Shown: piece after piece, positions 45,936-55,452 of the stretch | How the letters are laid out: every line of letters begins with the position of its first letter | Position numbering within the stretch: position 1 is the stretch's first letter | Source of the DNA: an uncultured Flavobacteriaceae bacterium | GTDB lineage: Bacteria > Bacteroidota > Bacteroidia > Flavobacteriales > Flavobacteriaceae | NCBI GenBank assembly: GCA_947497145.1 | Contig: CANMFQ010000006.1 | Location: 124,001-188,000 of the forward strand | Length of the DNA: 64,000 nt | Direction: 5' to 3' | Notes under the pieces: model-generated | What the model was told of the DNA's origin: nothing | Database searches by the model: none | What the model saw: only the letters and a program-made list of their open reading frames with translations | Position numbers and translations under genes: made by a program

Positions 45936-46580
45936 ATGTTTCTTGAAAACACCGTTAATCACAAAGAACAGTTTGGTTGGATTGAAGTAATCTGTGGCTC
46001 TATGTTTTCTGGTAAAACAGAAGAATTGATTCGAAGATTGAAACGTGCTCAATTCGCTAAGCAAAAAGTTGAAATTTTCAAACCCATGGTAGATGTGCGC
46101 TATGATGAAGACATGGTGGTTTCTCATGACGCTAATGAAATACGTTCTACACCAGTTCCTGCAGCAGCAAATATCAGAATTTTAGCAGATACCTGTGATG
46201 TTGTTGGTATTGATGAAGCCCAATTTTTTGATGATGAAATTATAACCGTTTGCAATGATTTAGCAAATAAAGGTATACGCGTTGTTGTTGCGGGTCTTGA
46301 TATGGATTTCAAAGGAAATCCTTTTGGCCCTATGCCTGCCTTAATGGCAACAGCAGAATATGTTACCAAAGTTCATGCTATTTGTACCCGTACAGGCAAT
46401 CTTGCCAGTTATAGTTTTAGAAAATCAAATAACGATGATTTGGTAATGCTGGGAGAAACCGAAGAATATGAGCCGTTGAGTAGGGCAGCTTTTTACAAAG
46501 CAAGGCTACGTGAAAAAGTAAAAAATATAGCTGTTAATATAGAAGAAATACCGTCGAGCAAAAAAAAGCCTGATGCATAA
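45936..46580 (+). CDS. tdk: Thymidine kinase, type II
   Basis: A protein of 214 residues. The P-loop is GSMFSGKTEELIRRL (about 19-33). VVGIDEAQFF gives the Walker B/catalytic region, and VVVAGLDMDFKGNPFGPMP follows. It phosphorylates thymidine to dTMP in salvage. The zinc lobe is altered: only the first Cys of HAICTRTGN remains, while Thr, Ser and Ala stand where E. coli Tdk has Cys148, Cys183 and His186. It overlaps alr by eight bases. Confidence 0.94.
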   Translation: MFLENTVNHKEQFGWIEVICGSMFSGKTEELIRRLKRAQFAKQKVEIFKPMVDVRYDEDMVVSHDANEIRSTPVPAAANIRILADTCDVVGIDEAQFFDDEIITVCNDLANKGIRVVVAGLDMDFKGNPFGPMPALMATAEYVTKVHAICTRTGNLASYSFRKSNNDDLVMLGETEEYEPLSRAAFYKARLREKVKNIAVNIEEIPSSKKKPDA

Positions 46581-47679
46581 AACAAGAGAAACTGTTCTAG
46601 AAATTAATCTTCAACACCTAGCGCATAATTATCACTATTTACGAGCAAAATTACAGCCTACAACACATTTTTTAGGGGTAGTAAAAGCATTTGCCTATGG
46701 AAGTGACTCGGTAAGAATAGCAAAAAAACTAGAGCAATTAGGGGCAAATTATTTAGCCGTAGCGTATACACAAGAAGGCGTACAATTGCGTAAAGCAGGC
46801 ATTCGTCTTCCTATTTTAGTACTGCATCCTCAAATCACTCATTTTGAAGCGCTTCTTAAATACTGTTTAGAACCCAGCTTGTATTCTATAAAAATTTTAA
46901 AGGCATTTGTAGCCACTGCAAAAAAACAACAAACAAAAGCATATCCTGTACATATTAAATTCAATACAGGTTTAAATCGATTGGGTTTTTTAGAAAATGA
47001 TATCGATACCATTACGGCTATTTGTAAAAAAAATAAGCATATAAAAATAACATCGATATTTTCGCATTTAGCTGCTTCCGAAGATTTACAAGAAAGTGCC
47101 TTTACCCAATCTCAGATAGCTGTCTTTCAACATATTGCTAAGATGATGGATGAAAGATTGGGATATCATTCAAAGAAACACCTTCTAAATACTTCAGGTA
47201 TTCTTAATTATTCAGAAGCACAGTATGACATGGTACGGAGTGGTATAGGTCTTTATGGATTTGGAAATGACGCTCAAATTGACCTTCATTTAAAACCTGT
47301 TGCCACCCTTAAAACAATAATTTCTCAAATACACAAAATAGCCCCAGGGCAAACCGTTGGGTATAATAGAGCATTTGCTGCTAATGAGCAGAAGAGAACT
47401 GCAACGCTTCCGTTGGGTCATGCAGATGGTATAGGTAGGCAATACGGGGAAGGAAAATCATTTGTATATATAAAAGGACAACGAGCACCCATTATTGGTA
47501 ATGTGTGTATGGATATGATTATGATAGATATTACACATATTGATTGCACTGAAGGAGATGAGGTAATTATTTTTGGCCAAAATGCTACAGCCGAAAAATT
47601 GGCAGCTTCTGCCAATACCATATCATACGAGCTTTTAACAGGAATTTCGCAACGCGTAAAGCGAGAATTTATAGAATAA
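46573..47679 (+). CDS. alr: Alanine racemase
   Basis: A protein of 368 residues. The PLP-binding lysine lies in VVKAFAYGSDS (about residue 37). Other family segments are LAVAYTQEGVQLRKAGI, HIKFNTGLNRLGF, VRSGIGLYGF, and VGYNRAFAANEQKRTATLPLGHADG, which contains the conserved region before the catalytic Tyr. GNVCMDMIMIDIT is diagnostic. It interconverts L- and D-alanine for peptidoglycan. Here it stands alone rather than fused to MurF, and it is coupled to tdk by an eight-base overlap. Confidence 0.94.
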   Translation: MHKTRETVLEINLQHLAHNYHYLRAKLQPTTHFLGVVKAFAYGSDSVRIAKKLEQLGANYLAVAYTQEGVQLRKAGIRLPILVLHPQITHFEALLKYCLEPSLYSIKILKAFVATAKKQQTKAYPVHIKFNTGLNRLGFLENDIDTITAICKKNKHIKITSIFSHLAASEDLQESAFTQSQIAVFQHIAKMMDERLGYHSKKHLLNTSGILNYSEAQYDMVRSGIGLYGFGNDAQIDLHLKPVATLKTIISQIHKIAPGQTVGYNRAFAANEQKRTATLPLGHADGIGRQYGEGKSFVYIKGQRAPIIGNVCMDMIMIDITHIDCTEGDEVIIFGQNATAEKLAASANTISYELLTGISQRVKREFIE

Positions 47680-47763
47680 CTTGGTATATATATTCAATAC
47701 CGATTCGTTTTTTTGCTTAAATTGCGCTTTCGTAAAAATTTACCCAATTAAAAGAAACATATT

Positions 47764-48165
47764 ATGTTAAAGGAATTTAGAGATTTTATTATGACGGGCA
47801 ACGTCATAGATTTTGCCGTAGCGGTTATTATGGCTACAGCCTTAGGAGGCGTTATTAAAGGTTTTGTAAGTAACATTGTAATGCCATTTGTAGGTCATTT
47901 TGCAGGTGGAGTGAACTTTGAAGACAAAAAGATTATTCTAGACGAGGCCGTAGTAGATGCAGCAGGCGTAGTAACTACTCCTGAAAATGCCATCATGTGG
48001 GGATCTTGGTTAAACACCATAATCAATTTAATCATTGTAGGTTTCATCATGTTCTTAATTGTTAAAGCATACAATAAAACAAAAAAGCCAGAACCAGAAG
48101 CTGCTCCTGCAGGACCAACAGCGGAAGAATTACTCACTGAAATTCGTGATGCGTTAAAAAAATAA
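47764..48165 (+). CDS. mscL: Large-conductance mechanosensitive channel
   Basis: A protein of 133 residues. The first helix carries the MscL signature MLKEFRDFIMTGNVIDFAVAVIMATALGGVIKGFV, and the second span is WGSWLNTIINLIIVGFIMFLIVKAYNK, with a C-terminal helix TAEELLTEIRDALKK. It forms a pentameric pore that opens under osmotic downshock. It lies 84 bases after alr on the same strand. Confidence 0.96.
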   Translation: MLKEFRDFIMTGNVIDFAVAVIMATALGGVIKGFVSNIVMPFVGHFAGGVNFEDKKIILDEAVVDAAGVVTTPENAIMWGSWLNTIINLIIVGFIMFLIVKAYNKTKKPEPEAAPAGPTAEELLTEIRDALKK

Positions 48166-48281
48166 CTAACATATAACTATGTATTTATACGCCTAACTCA
48201 ACAACCTTAGCGAGTATATGAGGTATGCTTGAAAATAACAGGAGTATAAAAAAGCGTAGTTTCGGTATAGTAACCAACCTT

Positions 48282-48323
48282 TAACCGTCGATAGCATATA
48301 TTATTGCTATTGACGGTTTTTTT
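48282..48323 (+). terminator. Intrinsic terminator after mscL
   Basis: A 14-position stem, AACCGTCGATAGCA with TGCTATTGACGGTT (one G-T pair), is followed by seven T. It separates mscL from the convergent acyltransferase-like gene. Confidence 0.8.
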
Positions 48324-48330
48324 ATACCCA

Positions 48331-49437
48331 TTACACTTTAAAATACACTTTGTGCTTATCTAAAAAATAGGTGATATACCAAAAGATGAAAAGCACAAAA
48401 AGTGCATTTATAACCATAATTAATGGTTCTGAAAGGCCAAAATTACTCAGTATTCCTTGAGTCCATATTTTTCCAAAACCTCTAAACCATTGCACGCCTA
48501 CGGTTTCAGCAAACAAATAAATAAAAATAGAATTTGTTCCTACTACTGAAAATATTTTTAGCCATTTTTTCTTGTATCCCTTTACATCAATTAGATAATA
48601 AAACAGACTTAGGGTCAGTACAGCAAACCCGCCAGAAGCAAGGGTAAATGAAGAAGTAGCTATACGTTTTATAATCGGAGTAATCTGCAACCAATCCATA
48701 GCAAAACCAGCTACTAAAATTACCGTTCCCCAAATCAAAAAGGTTTTTAATTTTTCTTTCACAGCAGCTTGCGAAAGTAATATTTGACCACAAATAACGC
48801 CCCAAATGGTATGTGCAGCTGTTGGTATAAAATTCACAAATACCCAATACCCATCATTAACTTTTCCCATACTCAGCATATCACCCCAAGAGCCAAAACT
48901 TTCATGTCCTTGCATATAAGGCGCTTCAGGATTGTAGATACGATATAAAATTTCAGTAAGCACCAATAATGCTATTGAAACAGCAATTTGCACTTTATGT
49001 GACCTATTCATAATGGCATAGGCAATAGCGATAGTAAATGCAAGTTGAACCAGTACATTCCACAACTCCCATACCAAGGCATGACTGTATACACAATGTA
49101 ACAACACACCAAAACTGAACAGTAAAAAACACCGTTTTAAAATATGCCTAGTAGCCGCATTACGATTGCCTGTAGCAAGCCTTTTTCGCAAAGAAAATGG
49201 CATAGCAACACCTACAATAAACATAAAGAAAGGCTGAATTAAATCCCAAAAGCGGAGGCCATTCCATGGGTGGTGATGCAACTGGTGGGCTATCCCTGAA
49301 AACATGGTGCCTTCGGTAAGTACTGCAAAATTATGGTGAAAACCGGCAGCTTCGGCAATCAAAAGAAACATAATAAGACCACGAAAAACATCTAAAGAAA
49401 AGAGGCGTTTTGATACATTCTGTACAGCTTGTGACAT
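48331..49437 (-). CDS. Heparan-alpha-glucosaminide acetyltransferase-like membrane protein (DUF5009/DUF1624 group)
   Basis: A protein of 368 residues with about ten membrane spans. The opening RLFSLDVFRGLIMFLLIAEAAG, followed by HHPWNGLRFWDLIQPFFMFIVGVAMPFSLRKRL, is the hallmark of the HGSNAT-like acyltransferase group. LKIFSVVGTNSIFIYLFAE follows near the end. Such proteins may move acetyl groups across the membrane onto glycans; the substrate here is unknown. I start at the ATG at 49437 (MSQAVQNVSKRLF); the frame extends ten codons further, to 49467. Confidence 0.87.
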   Translation of the reverse strand: MSQAVQNVSKRLFSLDVFRGLIMFLLIAEAAGFHHNFAVLTEGTMFSGIAHQLHHHPWNGLRFWDLIQPFFMFIVGVAMPFSLRKRLATGNRNAATRHILKRCFLLFSFGVLLHCVYSHALVWELWNVLVQLAFTIAIAYAIMNRSHKVQIAVSIALLVLTEILYRIYNPEAPYMQGHESFGSWGDMLSMGKVNDGYWVFVNFIPTAAHTIWGVICGQILLSQAAVKEKLKTFLIWGTVILVAGFAMDWLQITPIIKRIATSSFTLASGGFAVLTLSLFYYLIDVKGYKKKWLKIFSVVGTNSIFIYLFAETVGVQWFRGFGKIWTQGILSNFGLSEPLIMVINALFVLFIFWYITYFLDKHKVYFKV

Positions 49438-49541
49438 AAAAAAGAGGGTTGGTTGGTATAGTGCCATGTAAGATAAGGTTTATTTTAAAAATTTAAATCA
49501 TATCTTAAACCCATATTATCCATTTTTTCGATCGAACTTGT

Positions 49542-49600
49542 CTTGACTTTTTGTTTGGAACCGAGAATTATGGCTTTTGCAGGTAAAAGAAAAAGTCAAG
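49542..49600. repeat. 11-bp inverted repeat upstream of the SGNH gene
   Basis: CTTGACTTTTT at 49542-49552 is mirrored by AAAAAGTCAAG at 49590-49600, with 37 bases between. It lies 20 bases before the ATG at 49620, so it may be a regulatory site or an RNA hairpin if transcribed. Confidence 0.6.
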
Positions 49601-49619
49601 TTCATTATAAAATACTATC

Positions 49620-50720
49620 ATGCGATTTTTTACCACACTTTTCATTTTCTTTTCGCTGTCTACAATTAGCATATGGGCACAAGACACCCCTGCTTATGAA
49701 TGGCACAATCCGCTAGAAAGTCTCTCAAAAATGGAAGGACAGGGCTGGGAAAATATTGCATATACTCGTTTACCTAAAAAGGCTGAAAAGCAAGTTAGAA
49801 AGGCCGTTTGGAATCTATCGAGAAACAGTGCAGGAGTTTCCATCCGTTTTAAAACCAATGCCCAGCAACTTCTTATCACCTATGAAGTAGATGGTAATAT
49901 AGCCATGAACCACATGCCAGCAACAGGAGTAAGTGGTTTAGATTTATATGGAAAAGATACAACGAACAACTGGTTATGGTACAAAGGAAAATACAGTTTT
50001 AATGATACCATTTCATATCACTACAACACAAAAAATAGCCCTCCTGAAGGCCGTGAATATCAATTGTTTTTACCCCTATATAATACATGTAAAAATTTAA
50101 AAATTGGTGTTCCTAAAGGACATACTATCACATTTGAAAAACCTAGAACGGAAAAACCCATTGTAGTTTATGGTACATCAATAGCACAAGGAGGATGCGC
50201 CTCAAGACCTGGTATGGCTTGGACCAGCATTTTACAACGAAAACTAGATTATCCTATTATTAATTTAGGATTTTCTGGTAATGGTAGGCTTGAAATGGAA
50301 GTACTTGAGTTCATTGCCGAAATTGATGCAAAGGTATTTGTATTAGATTGTTTGCCCAACCTAAGTCCTAGTGCAACAAATACCGAAAAGGAGATTAAAA
50401 AACGCCTACATAGTAACATTAGTTACCTAAGAGAAAAAAGACCTGAAGCTACTATTTTGCTAACCCAACATGCAGGCTACAGCGACGGTTTGGTAGATGA
50501 CACCCGAAAAAATAACTATGAAACCCTAAACCGATGGACATCTGAGGTGTTTTTAACGCTTAAAAAAGAAGGGGATACTCATTTACATATGCTTTTAAAA
50601 GAAGATATTAATCTTTCAAATGATGCGTTTGTAGATGGCACCCACCCCACCGATTTGGGTATGGAACAATATGCCCAAGCCTATGCACGGGTATTGGCTA
50701 CGATACTAAAAAAAGAATAG
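49620..50720 (+). CDS. Secreted SGNH/GDSL-family hydrolase with N-terminal beta-sandwich
   Basis: A protein of 366 residues. A signal peptide ends near SIWAQ. An N-terminal domain (about 25-170) resembles the sandwich that precedes SGNH domains in Bacteroidota esterases. The catalytic domain has VVYGTSIAQGG (nucleophile Ser in block I), INLGFSGNGRLE (block II Gly), DCLPN (block III Asn) and DGTHPTDLGM (Asp and His of block V). It probably removes acyl groups from a glycan or lipid. It is 60 bases upstream of the S10 peptidase gene on the same strand. Confidence 0.88.
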   Translation: MRFFTTLFIFFSLSTISIWAQDTPAYEWHNPLESLSKMEGQGWENIAYTRLPKKAEKQVRKAVWNLSRNSAGVSIRFKTNAQQLLITYEVDGNIAMNHMPATGVSGLDLYGKDTTNNWLWYKGKYSFNDTISYHYNTKNSPPEGREYQLFLPLYNTCKNLKIGVPKGHTITFEKPRTEKPIVVYGTSIAQGGCASRPGMAWTSILQRKLDYPIINLGFSGNGRLEMEVLEFIAEIDAKVFVLDCLPNLSPSATNTEKEIKKRLHSNISYLREKRPEATILLTQHAGYSDGLVDDTRKNNYETLNRWTSEVFLTLKKEGDTHLHMLLKEDINLSNDAFVDGTHPTDLGMEQYAQAYARVLATILKKE

Positions 50721-50780
50721 TATTTTTATAGGCTCTTAATGCTTATTTACAGTGAAAAACACAACCATATTGTAGAAAAA

Positions 50781-52295
50781 ATGACTAAAAGAACGCTATT
50801 TTTAATTGGATTGCTATGCGCTACTATTACTGTAAATGCACAAAAAGCGATGAAAAAGGAAGCAATTAAACCTATTCCTAAACCACAATCATTTATTACA
50901 ACGCATCAAGGCGTTTTTGGTGGAAAAACCGTCAACTACAAGGCAACAGCTAAAGAAACCTATTTAACCAATGACAAAGGCGATTCTGTTGCATCTATTT
51001 GGTCGGTAGCCTACACCAAAAACCCCATGGGTTCTGTGGGTAAAAGACCGGTAACTTTTGTTTTTAATGGTGGGCCTGGTTCTGCCTCGGTATGGTTACA
51101 TATGGGCTTGTTTGGGCCACAAATTGTAAACGTAGATTCTGAAGCAAAAAAAGATGATGGTGCAGCACCTTACAACCTCGTAAAAAACAAACACGGATTA
51201 TTAGACATTACCGACATTGTATTTATTGACCCTGTAGGTACAGGCTATAGCCGTGTAGTAGGAAAGGGAAAAGAAAAAGACTTTTGGGGGCTGAAAGAAG
51301 ATGCTAACTCGGTTACAAAATTCATTCGCCAATGGATTACCGAAAATGAACGGTGGTTCTCTCCCAAATATCTGGCAGGTGAAAGTTTTGGTACTACACG
51401 TGCCGCCGCTGTTGGCAAAGCCTTAGAAGGTGGTGGGCAAAATATGGCGCTCAACGGAATGATTCTTATTTCTCAGGCACTAGATTACGATGGTTCTACC
51501 TCTATTCATGACAATATCACATCTTACATTACCTATTTGCCTAGTATGGCTGCCACTGCTTGGTATCATAAAAAAGCTGGGCAGGGTAAAACTTTAGAAG
51601 CTTTTGTTGCCGAATGCCGCTCTTTTACCTACAATACATATACCCCTGCCTTATACAAAGGCAATTTATTATCAGCAACAGAACGTAACAATATCGCAGA
51701 ACGTTTGGCTTATTTTACAGGACTAGATATAAACTATATTTTACGATCTAACCTTCGTATTTTAATGCGGCGATTTCAAAAGCAATTACTAGCAGAAAAA
51801 GGGCTAGCCATTGGCCGTTTAGATGGTAGATTTATGGGTGATGAGGCAGATAAGCTCTCTGATGGTCCACATTTGGGCGATGCTGCAAGCTATCAGATTA
51901 GTGCTGCCTATACCGCTGCTTTAAACCATTATTATGCAACTGAACTAAACGTAAAAATGGATAGACCTTACTTAACTTCAAACGGAAAAATTGGTGCAAA
52001 ATGGCGTTGGAGAACCGTGCCCGATGGCAGTTATTGGGAACCCACCCCTGTTAATGTATCTAGAGCACTAGGCGAAACTATGCGAAGAAATACAGCTATG
52101 AAAGTAATGGTAGCAAGTGGTTATTATGATTTAATAACACCGTTTTTTGATGCTGAATATACCTTTGCTCGAAACGGTATTGTAAAAGAGCGTGTACAAA
52201 TGACTTATTATGAAGCAGGTCATATGATGTACACCCATGAGCCTGATTTAATAAAGCTATCAGCAGATATTAGAGCGTTTTTTAGTGAGGAGTAA
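50781..52295 (+). CDS. S10-family serine carboxypeptidase-like peptidase
   Basis: A protein of 504 residues from the ATG at 50781, which gives a normal signal peptide (MTKRTLFLIGLLC...VNAQ); an upstream ATG at 50739 adds 14 unlikely residues. The triad is visible: Ser in YLAGESFGTTRA, Asp in ASGYYDLITPF and His in YEAGHMMYTHEPD. VFNGGPGSASVWLHMGLFGP provides the oxyanion region. It releases C-terminal amino acids from peptides in the periplasm or outside. It is probably co-transcribed with the SGNH hydrolase. Confidence 0.92.
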   Translation: MTKRTLFLIGLLCATITVNAQKAMKKEAIKPIPKPQSFITTHQGVFGGKTVNYKATAKETYLTNDKGDSVASIWSVAYTKNPMGSVGKRPVTFVFNGGPGSASVWLHMGLFGPQIVNVDSEAKKDDGAAPYNLVKNKHGLLDITDIVFIDPVGTGYSRVVGKGKEKDFWGLKEDANSVTKFIRQWITENERWFSPKYLAGESFGTTRAAAVGKALEGGGQNMALNGMILISQALDYDGSTSIHDNITSYITYLPSMAATAWYHKKAGQGKTLEAFVAECRSFTYNTYTPALYKGNLLSATERNNIAERLAYFTGLDINYILRSNLRILMRRFQKQLLAEKGLAIGRLDGRFMGDEADKLSDGPHLGDAASYQISAAYTAALNHYYATELNVKMDRPYLTSNGKIGAKWRWRTVPDGSYWEPTPVNVSRALGETMRRNTAMKVMVASGYYDLITPFFDAEYTFARNGIVKERVQMTYYEAGHMMYTHEPDLIKLSADIRAFFSEE

Positions 52296-52663
52296 TGTTT
52301 TGATAGGTTGTGTAGTAGTACCTTTTTTTACTCGAAAATAGGAATGGCTGTTTTATTAAGTACTGTAAAGATATTTTCATATACCTGTCATTAATTCTCT
52401 TTCGTAACTTTCTGTGAAATTTCTTATTTATCGACATCATTTGACAGACATCAATAACTGTCAAAACATAGAGAAACATATTTTTCAAACACAAAAACCA
52501 CAGCATTTTACTGCTATGGTTTTTGTGTTCTTTACTTTCTTTCTCGGTAAGATATACTTCTTAGAATGAATTCATCTATTCAAGCTAGATTAGTTTTTTA
52601 TTTCATGAGCATAAAGTCTCAAAAGAAAAAGTATACATGATGATAATTCACCATAAATACGTA
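52296..52663. other. 368-bp intergenic region with a long hairpin
   Basis: No gene is supported; a minus-strand frame of 74 codons (52282-52506) has no recognisable sequence. The region holds the hairpin at 52488-52529, which probably ends transcription of the S10 peptidase gene before the convergent kelch gene. Confidence 0.5.
52488..52529 (+). terminator. Long hairpin, probable terminator after the S10 peptidase gene
   Basis: An 18-position stem with one mismatch (52488-52505 with 52512-52529) and a six-base loop. It has T-rich sequence in its 3' arm but no T run directly after it, so termination is likely rather than certain. Confidence 0.5.
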
Positions 52664-55138
52664 TCACTTTATAAATATCATCTGTTGTTCTTTTATCTTT
52701 CCATCTGTAAATGATACCAAATAATACCCTTGACCTAAACTACCCACTTCTATATGATTGTCCGTGGCGGTAATAATTTTACTAGCTACCATTTTTCCAT
52801 CTAACTTGTAAATTTTCACTTCTCCTTTTTGGTTATGAGCAAATATTTCGGTAGAAACAAACAAGCGATCAGTTGCTGGGTTAGGGTATATAATCACCTT
52901 ACTTTTGGCGGTATCGGCACTATTTCCTTCAATTATTTCTGGTTCAATAGATAGCCACATTGTATCATTTTTGGGGCAACATACGCCATTCTCTCCCCCA
53001 TTTGCAACAATCAGGCGATCACCGAAAACTTTAGCTGATGGTGCCAACAACTTGGTAGGTAATTTACAACGCTCTGACCAGCTGTTTGAAACTGGGTCAT
53101 ATTCTGTAATATCATCAAAAAAGAAATTACCTCTTCTGCCACCTACAATAATTATTTTATTGTTGTGAACGATGGTTCCTGGTTCAAAATGCGAACGTGC
53201 TGAAGGTAAATTGGCCTTTCTAGTCCAACGATCAGTTTCAGGATCATATTCATCCAAAAATTGCTGATCTCTTACTCCATTATCATGACCATATTGCCCT
53301 CCAATAGCATAAATTTTGCCATTGATAGCTGCACCGCTTAAATGATTTCTTGGATTTGGCATAGGCGCTGCTGCTTGCCATCCTCTGACTCTATTATTGA
53401 CATCTAAAATATAGTGTTCACCAACATCGGTACGTCGATCTGGTAGTAAACCACCAAAAAAGTGAATTTTACCTGCATTATACACCGCAGCACCAGAGCC
53501 ACGAGGATTAGGCAATGAAGGACCTGCAGACCATGTATCTGTAACAGTATTGTATATCTGAACCTTATTGGTAGCTGCACCAGGATGATCGCCAGCAAAG
53601 CCAGCAATAATCCAAATTTCTTCATTCACGGCTACCGCTCCCATATGCGTTACTGCAGTAGGCATTGGTGCGCCCATAGACCAAGTGTTTGCTTCCGGGT
53701 CATAAATTTCAGTAGCAGCTGTAATTTTCAAACCAGATAAAAAACCAGCAAGGGTATACAATTTATTGTTCACCTTAACACTTTGTGCTTCCACTTTACT
53801 CAAATTTGAATTGGCAAGCGTATTCCAAGCGCAATCGTTTGACGGAACACGTATATTTCCTTCTCCAAATATTTCCAATGCAGCAACCTTAGGCTGGTCT
53901 ACAGAAGCAGTAAAAACTATGTTCAGCTCTTCATCGGTTACATTTGTAGAAAATGTTTTAACGAAAGCAGTCATAGGGTTTTTCTCTGCATTCATATCAA
54001 AATTTGTAATCACTTGGTCACCTTCAATAGCAACACTAAAGATACGTTTACCGATACCCGCTCTACCTCCTCCTGTAGCTCCCCAATAAATCTCGGCAAA
54101 ATGTAGTTTTACCTCATACATTCCATTAGTTACAGGGATAGTATAGTTAAATGATTTTAGATTGGCAGTAGCACTTCGCTCCGTCTTATAAATAGCATCA
54201 TTGGTGGTTTCTAAAATATCTGTAATCCTATTGTTTGCATATGGTTTTCCATCTCCTTCAAAATAGGTGTCCGCAACAAAGGTTTCATTATTAAAAACTA
54301 CATCTTCGCCCCCACTGTTTATACGTACCAGCGCTGGCAAATCTGCTTCATCCTCTTCATCAATTATTTGAAAATTCACAGTGAAAGGAGCTCCAGCTTC
54401 ACCTGCCCCTCGGTCTTGAGTGTAGGCAGTAGCAGTTACCTTATTGGCTCCCATATCGGGGATCCAAGGTAGGTAGTTGGCACCATGGTTACCACCAATA
54501 GCATATACTGCAGCATTCTCAGTATGATAATTTGTTACTGATTGATAGCCAAAAATAACACTTTGAGTTATCGAGCCTGTATCTGCTCTTATATTTAAGT
54601 TTGAAGTACCTATTTCTGCAAGGTTAAAAATACTACCCTCAAGTATTTCTCCAATCTCTTCATCGCTATCAGCATTTATCAATACAAACGATTCAATAAC
54701 TGGGCCTGTGGGCATCACTGTTGACTCATTTGTAAAAGTTATTGTAATTGAATAGTTATCTAATAGTAATCCTTTGCCATTCCGTTGTGAATACGCAGCA
54801 CCACTAATTGTATATGTTTTTACCTCTGGAATCCAAGACGCATAATCATTTCCTGAATTGCCCAATAGTGCATAAGGAGCATAATTTTCGGTTTGAACCA
54901 CACTTCCATCTATCTTAAAAACAATGCTACCTATAGTGCCCGAAACATTTGCATTTATGCTAAACTGATTTGTTGGCATATTTTGAAGATTAATATGCTC
55001 CTCATTTGACAATACTTTAATTTCAGTATCTGCTTCTGCATTAATGAGCGTAAAAGAACTAATTTCCTGTGCCTCAAGAGACAGACATGAAAAAATTAAA
55101 CCTATAAAGATTGCGGGACAAAAATAAAAATGTTTCAT
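52664..55138 (-). CDS. Secreted malectin/kelch protein with type IX secretion sorting domain
   Basis: A protein of 824 residues. A signal peptide is followed by two homologous N-terminal domains (about 26-130 and 142-255, both with SFTLINA/SFVLINA and a YxxWIP segment). A malectin-like domain comes next (about 270-420, VRINSGGEDVVFNNETFVAD and YEVKLHFAEIYWG). At least five kelch repeats follow (about 430-700, such as NGKIYAIGGQYG and NNKIIIVGGRRG). The last 80 residues (IIYPNPATDRLFVS to QQMIFIK) are a Por secretion C-terminal sorting domain. It is probably exported to the surface and binds carbohydrate. Confidence 0.9.
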   Translation of the reverse strand: MKHFYFCPAIFIGLIFSCLSLEAQEISSFTLINAEADTEIKVLSNEEHINLQNMPTNQFSINANVSGTIGSIVFKIDGSVVQTENYAPYALLGNSGNDYASWIPEVKTYTISGAAYSQRNGKGLLLDNYSITITFTNESTVMPTGPVIESFVLINADSDEEIGEILEGSIFNLAEIGTSNLNIRADTGSITQSVIFGYQSVTNYHTENAAVYAIGGNHGANYLPWIPDMGANKVTATAYTQDRGAGEAGAPFTVNFQIIDEEDEADLPALVRINSGGEDVVFNNETFVADTYFEGDGKPYANNRITDILETTNDAIYKTERSATANLKSFNYTIPVTNGMYEVKLHFAEIYWGATGGGRAGIGKRIFSVAIEGDQVITNFDMNAEKNPMTAFVKTFSTNVTDEELNIVFTASVDQPKVAALEIFGEGNIRVPSNDCAWNTLANSNLSKVEAQSVKVNNKLYTLAGFLSGLKITAATEIYDPEANTWSMGAPMPTAVTHMGAVAVNEEIWIIAGFAGDHPGAATNKVQIYNTVTDTWSAGPSLPNPRGSGAAVYNAGKIHFFGGLLPDRRTDVGEHYILDVNNRVRGWQAAAPMPNPRNHLSGAAINGKIYAIGGQYGHDNGVRDQQFLDEYDPETDRWTRKANLPSARSHFEPGTIVHNNKIIIVGGRRGNFFFDDITEYDPVSNSWSERCKLPTKLLAPSAKVFGDRLIVANGGENGVCCPKNDTMWLSIEPEIIEGNSADTAKSKVIIYPNPATDRLFVSTEIFAHNQKGEVKIYKLDGKMVASKIITATDNHIEVGSLGQGYYLVSFTDGKIKEQQMIFIK

Positions 55139-55452
55139 TTTTTGGTGGGTTGACTTTTAATAAAATGTAGGTTGTAATTTGGGAGGGCACAAAAATAAAC
55201 TATATATTCTAAATTGATGTGGTATTTAGTCATAGTCCTTTTTTTTTAGTTGAACGGGAGCTTGTCCTTTAGAAGAAAAACCCTATTTTTCTTACTTTAT
55301 TTTCAATTTTATACATATTAGTGTCGTACCATTAGAAACCTGTTTTTCTTCGATTGTAGTTTATAAAATGGATAAGTTTATTTTCCTATCAATTTGTTTC
55401 ATATTCCTTTTTTCAAAACTATCAATAGAAACCCCTATTACAAGATCGGTCA
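55139..55452. other. 314-bp intergenic region upstream of the kelch gene
   Basis: No gene is seen. A minus-strand TATTTTTG at 55197-55190 could be the -7 box of the malectin/kelch gene, but no -33 element accompanies it. The region is otherwise featureless and AT-rich. Confidence 0.4.

Noticed and set aside
52282-52506. A minus-strand frame of 74 codons
   Set aside because: It overlaps the end of the S10 peptidase gene and the hairpin, and its composition looks like translated AT-rich spacer.
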